Below are positions 63,548 to 64,000 of a stretch of 64,000 bases of DNA, in pieces (within the stretch, counting starts at the first letter, position 1; the number at the start of each line of letters is the position of its first letter). The notes beneath the pieces are model-generated. The model worked only from the letters and a program-made list of their open reading frames with translations, ran no database searches and was not told the origin of the DNA. The stretch spans positions 1-64,000 of the forward strand of contig DKUR01000035.1 of assembly GCA_002490775.1 (NCBI GenBank), given 5' to 3'. This DNA comes from Lachnospiraceae bacterium UBA7199 (GTDB lineage Bacteria > Bacillota > Clostridia > Lachnospirales > Lachnospiraceae). The translations under genes and the position numbers were made by a program.

Positions 63548-64000
63548 ATTAACACGTAATATAGGTTTAAAGATAGCCTCTGTTTTTTTTGCAATTATTC
63601 TTTGGATGGTTGTTACCAGTATTAATAATCCGATAAATACAAAAACTTATGATAATATACCTGTAAAGCTTTTAAATACGGAATTAATCACAGAATCAGG
63701 ACAAATCTATGAGGTTTTAGAGGGCACGGATGTAATTGGCAGAGTAACAATCAGGGCGCCGCGTACTGTTCTTAGTGAGATTAAAGAGGAAAACATTATT
63801 GCAACAGCAGATGTTGCTGAACTGAGCAGTCTTGATACCATCTCTATTAAACTCACAACTAATATTGCAAACAGAGATAAAGTTGCGAGCATTACCGGAA
63901 ATATTGATACCATAAAATTAAATATTGAAAATAAGAGAACAAAGGCATTAGCATTGAAATCTACTATTTCCGGCCAGGTACCGGAAGGATACCTTACAGG
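63537..64000 (+). CDS. cdaR: CdaR, YbbR-domain regulator of CdaA (5' part)
   Basis: Begins at GTG 63537, overlaps the cdaA end by 11 nt and runs off the window (154 full codons seen). One N-terminal membrane segment (IGLKIASVFFAIILWMVV) is followed by YbbR repeats (YDNIPVKLLNTE; VPEGYL at the end). CdaR regulates CdaA activity in Bacillus and Listeria. glmM usually follows. Confidence 0.85.
   Translation, partial: MKNKLTRNIGLKIASVFFAIILWMVVTSINNPINTKTYDNIPVKLLNTELITESGQIYEVLEGTDVIGRVTIRAPRTVLSEIKEENIIATADVAELSSLDTISIKLTTNIANRDKVASITGNIDTIKLNIENKRTKALALKSTISGQVPEGYLT

Noticed and set aside
1..64000. CRISPR arrays, rRNA genes and restriction-modification or toxin-antitoxin defence islands
   Set aside because: No regularly spaced direct repeats, rRNA-like segments or recognisable defence genes were found on either strand.

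Overview
The window reads as chromosomal DNA of a flagellated member of the Lachnospiraceae (Clostridia, Firmicutes). Supporting signs are an A/T-rich base composition, strong AGGAGG ribosome binding sites with frequent TTG and GTG starts, GAAC-N4-GTTC (LexA/DinR-type) SOS boxes, IreB/RuvX/DUF1292, RNase J, type III glutamine synthetase, and Bacillus-like gene orders (mbl-flhO-flhP, comF-yvyF, yrrM-yrrN). I cannot name the species from the sequence alone.

Layout. 1-1327: right end of a G+C-richer mobile element carrying a large serine recombinase. It is joined directly to the ABC signature motif of a disrupted importer ATPase (1328-1972), which is followed by a GH63/trehalase-like glycosidase. 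4.3-6.7 kb: an osmoprotectant-type ABC importer. 6.8-10.8 kb: mglBAC-like galactose importer. 11-13.4 kb: small membrane protein, then an SOS-controlled Y-family polymerase with a YolD-like partner. 13.6-17.6 kb: fructose PTS operon (fruK, fruA, HPr, DeoR regulator). 17.7-21.7 kb: two lipoproteins and an aldo/keto reductase. 21.7-27.3 kb: nudC, prmA, rsmE, the cysteine desulfurase/ThiI pair for tRNA thiolation, and a Crh-like HPr paralogue. 27.4-34.5 kb: RNA-modification and housekeeping operon (mtaB, ireB, ruvX, DUF1292, rnjA, ylbF, MltG-like remnant, trmR-like, U32). 34.6-40.5 kb: glnN behind a possible attenuator, a DUF1905/C39-like fusion, tRNA-Gln, acyl-ACP thioesterase, cvfB, CPBP protease. 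40.5-43.7 kb (minus): serine hydrolase, sucrose phosphorylase, yjfB. 43.9-49.3 kb: CdaR/PucR-type regulator and the division module ftsE-ftsX-EnvC/PcsB-like-ctpA. 49.4-54.5 kb: uvrB-uvrA with an SOS box. 54.6-61.2 kb: mbl, flagellar rod genes, recD2, comF, yvyF. 61.2-64 kb: two uncharacterised membrane proteins, cdaA and the start of cdaR.

How the parts fit. Sugar uptake and phosphorylation (mgl, fru, sucrose phosphorylase, disrupted importer plus glycosidase) is accompanied by two HPr paralogues. One keeps His15 but has Lys at position 46. The other keeps the Ser46 context but has no N-terminal histidine. Two independent SOS boxes link the translesion polymerase and UvrBA. The most interesting items are these HPr paralogues, the recombinase element inserted exactly at an ABC signature motif, a YolD-like gene whose expected ATGA start/stop overlap reads ATAA, a DUF1905 plus cysteine-peptidase-like fusion, and an uncharacterised membrane-protein pair next to cdaA. 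I found no CRISPR array, rRNA, or clearly new defence system.
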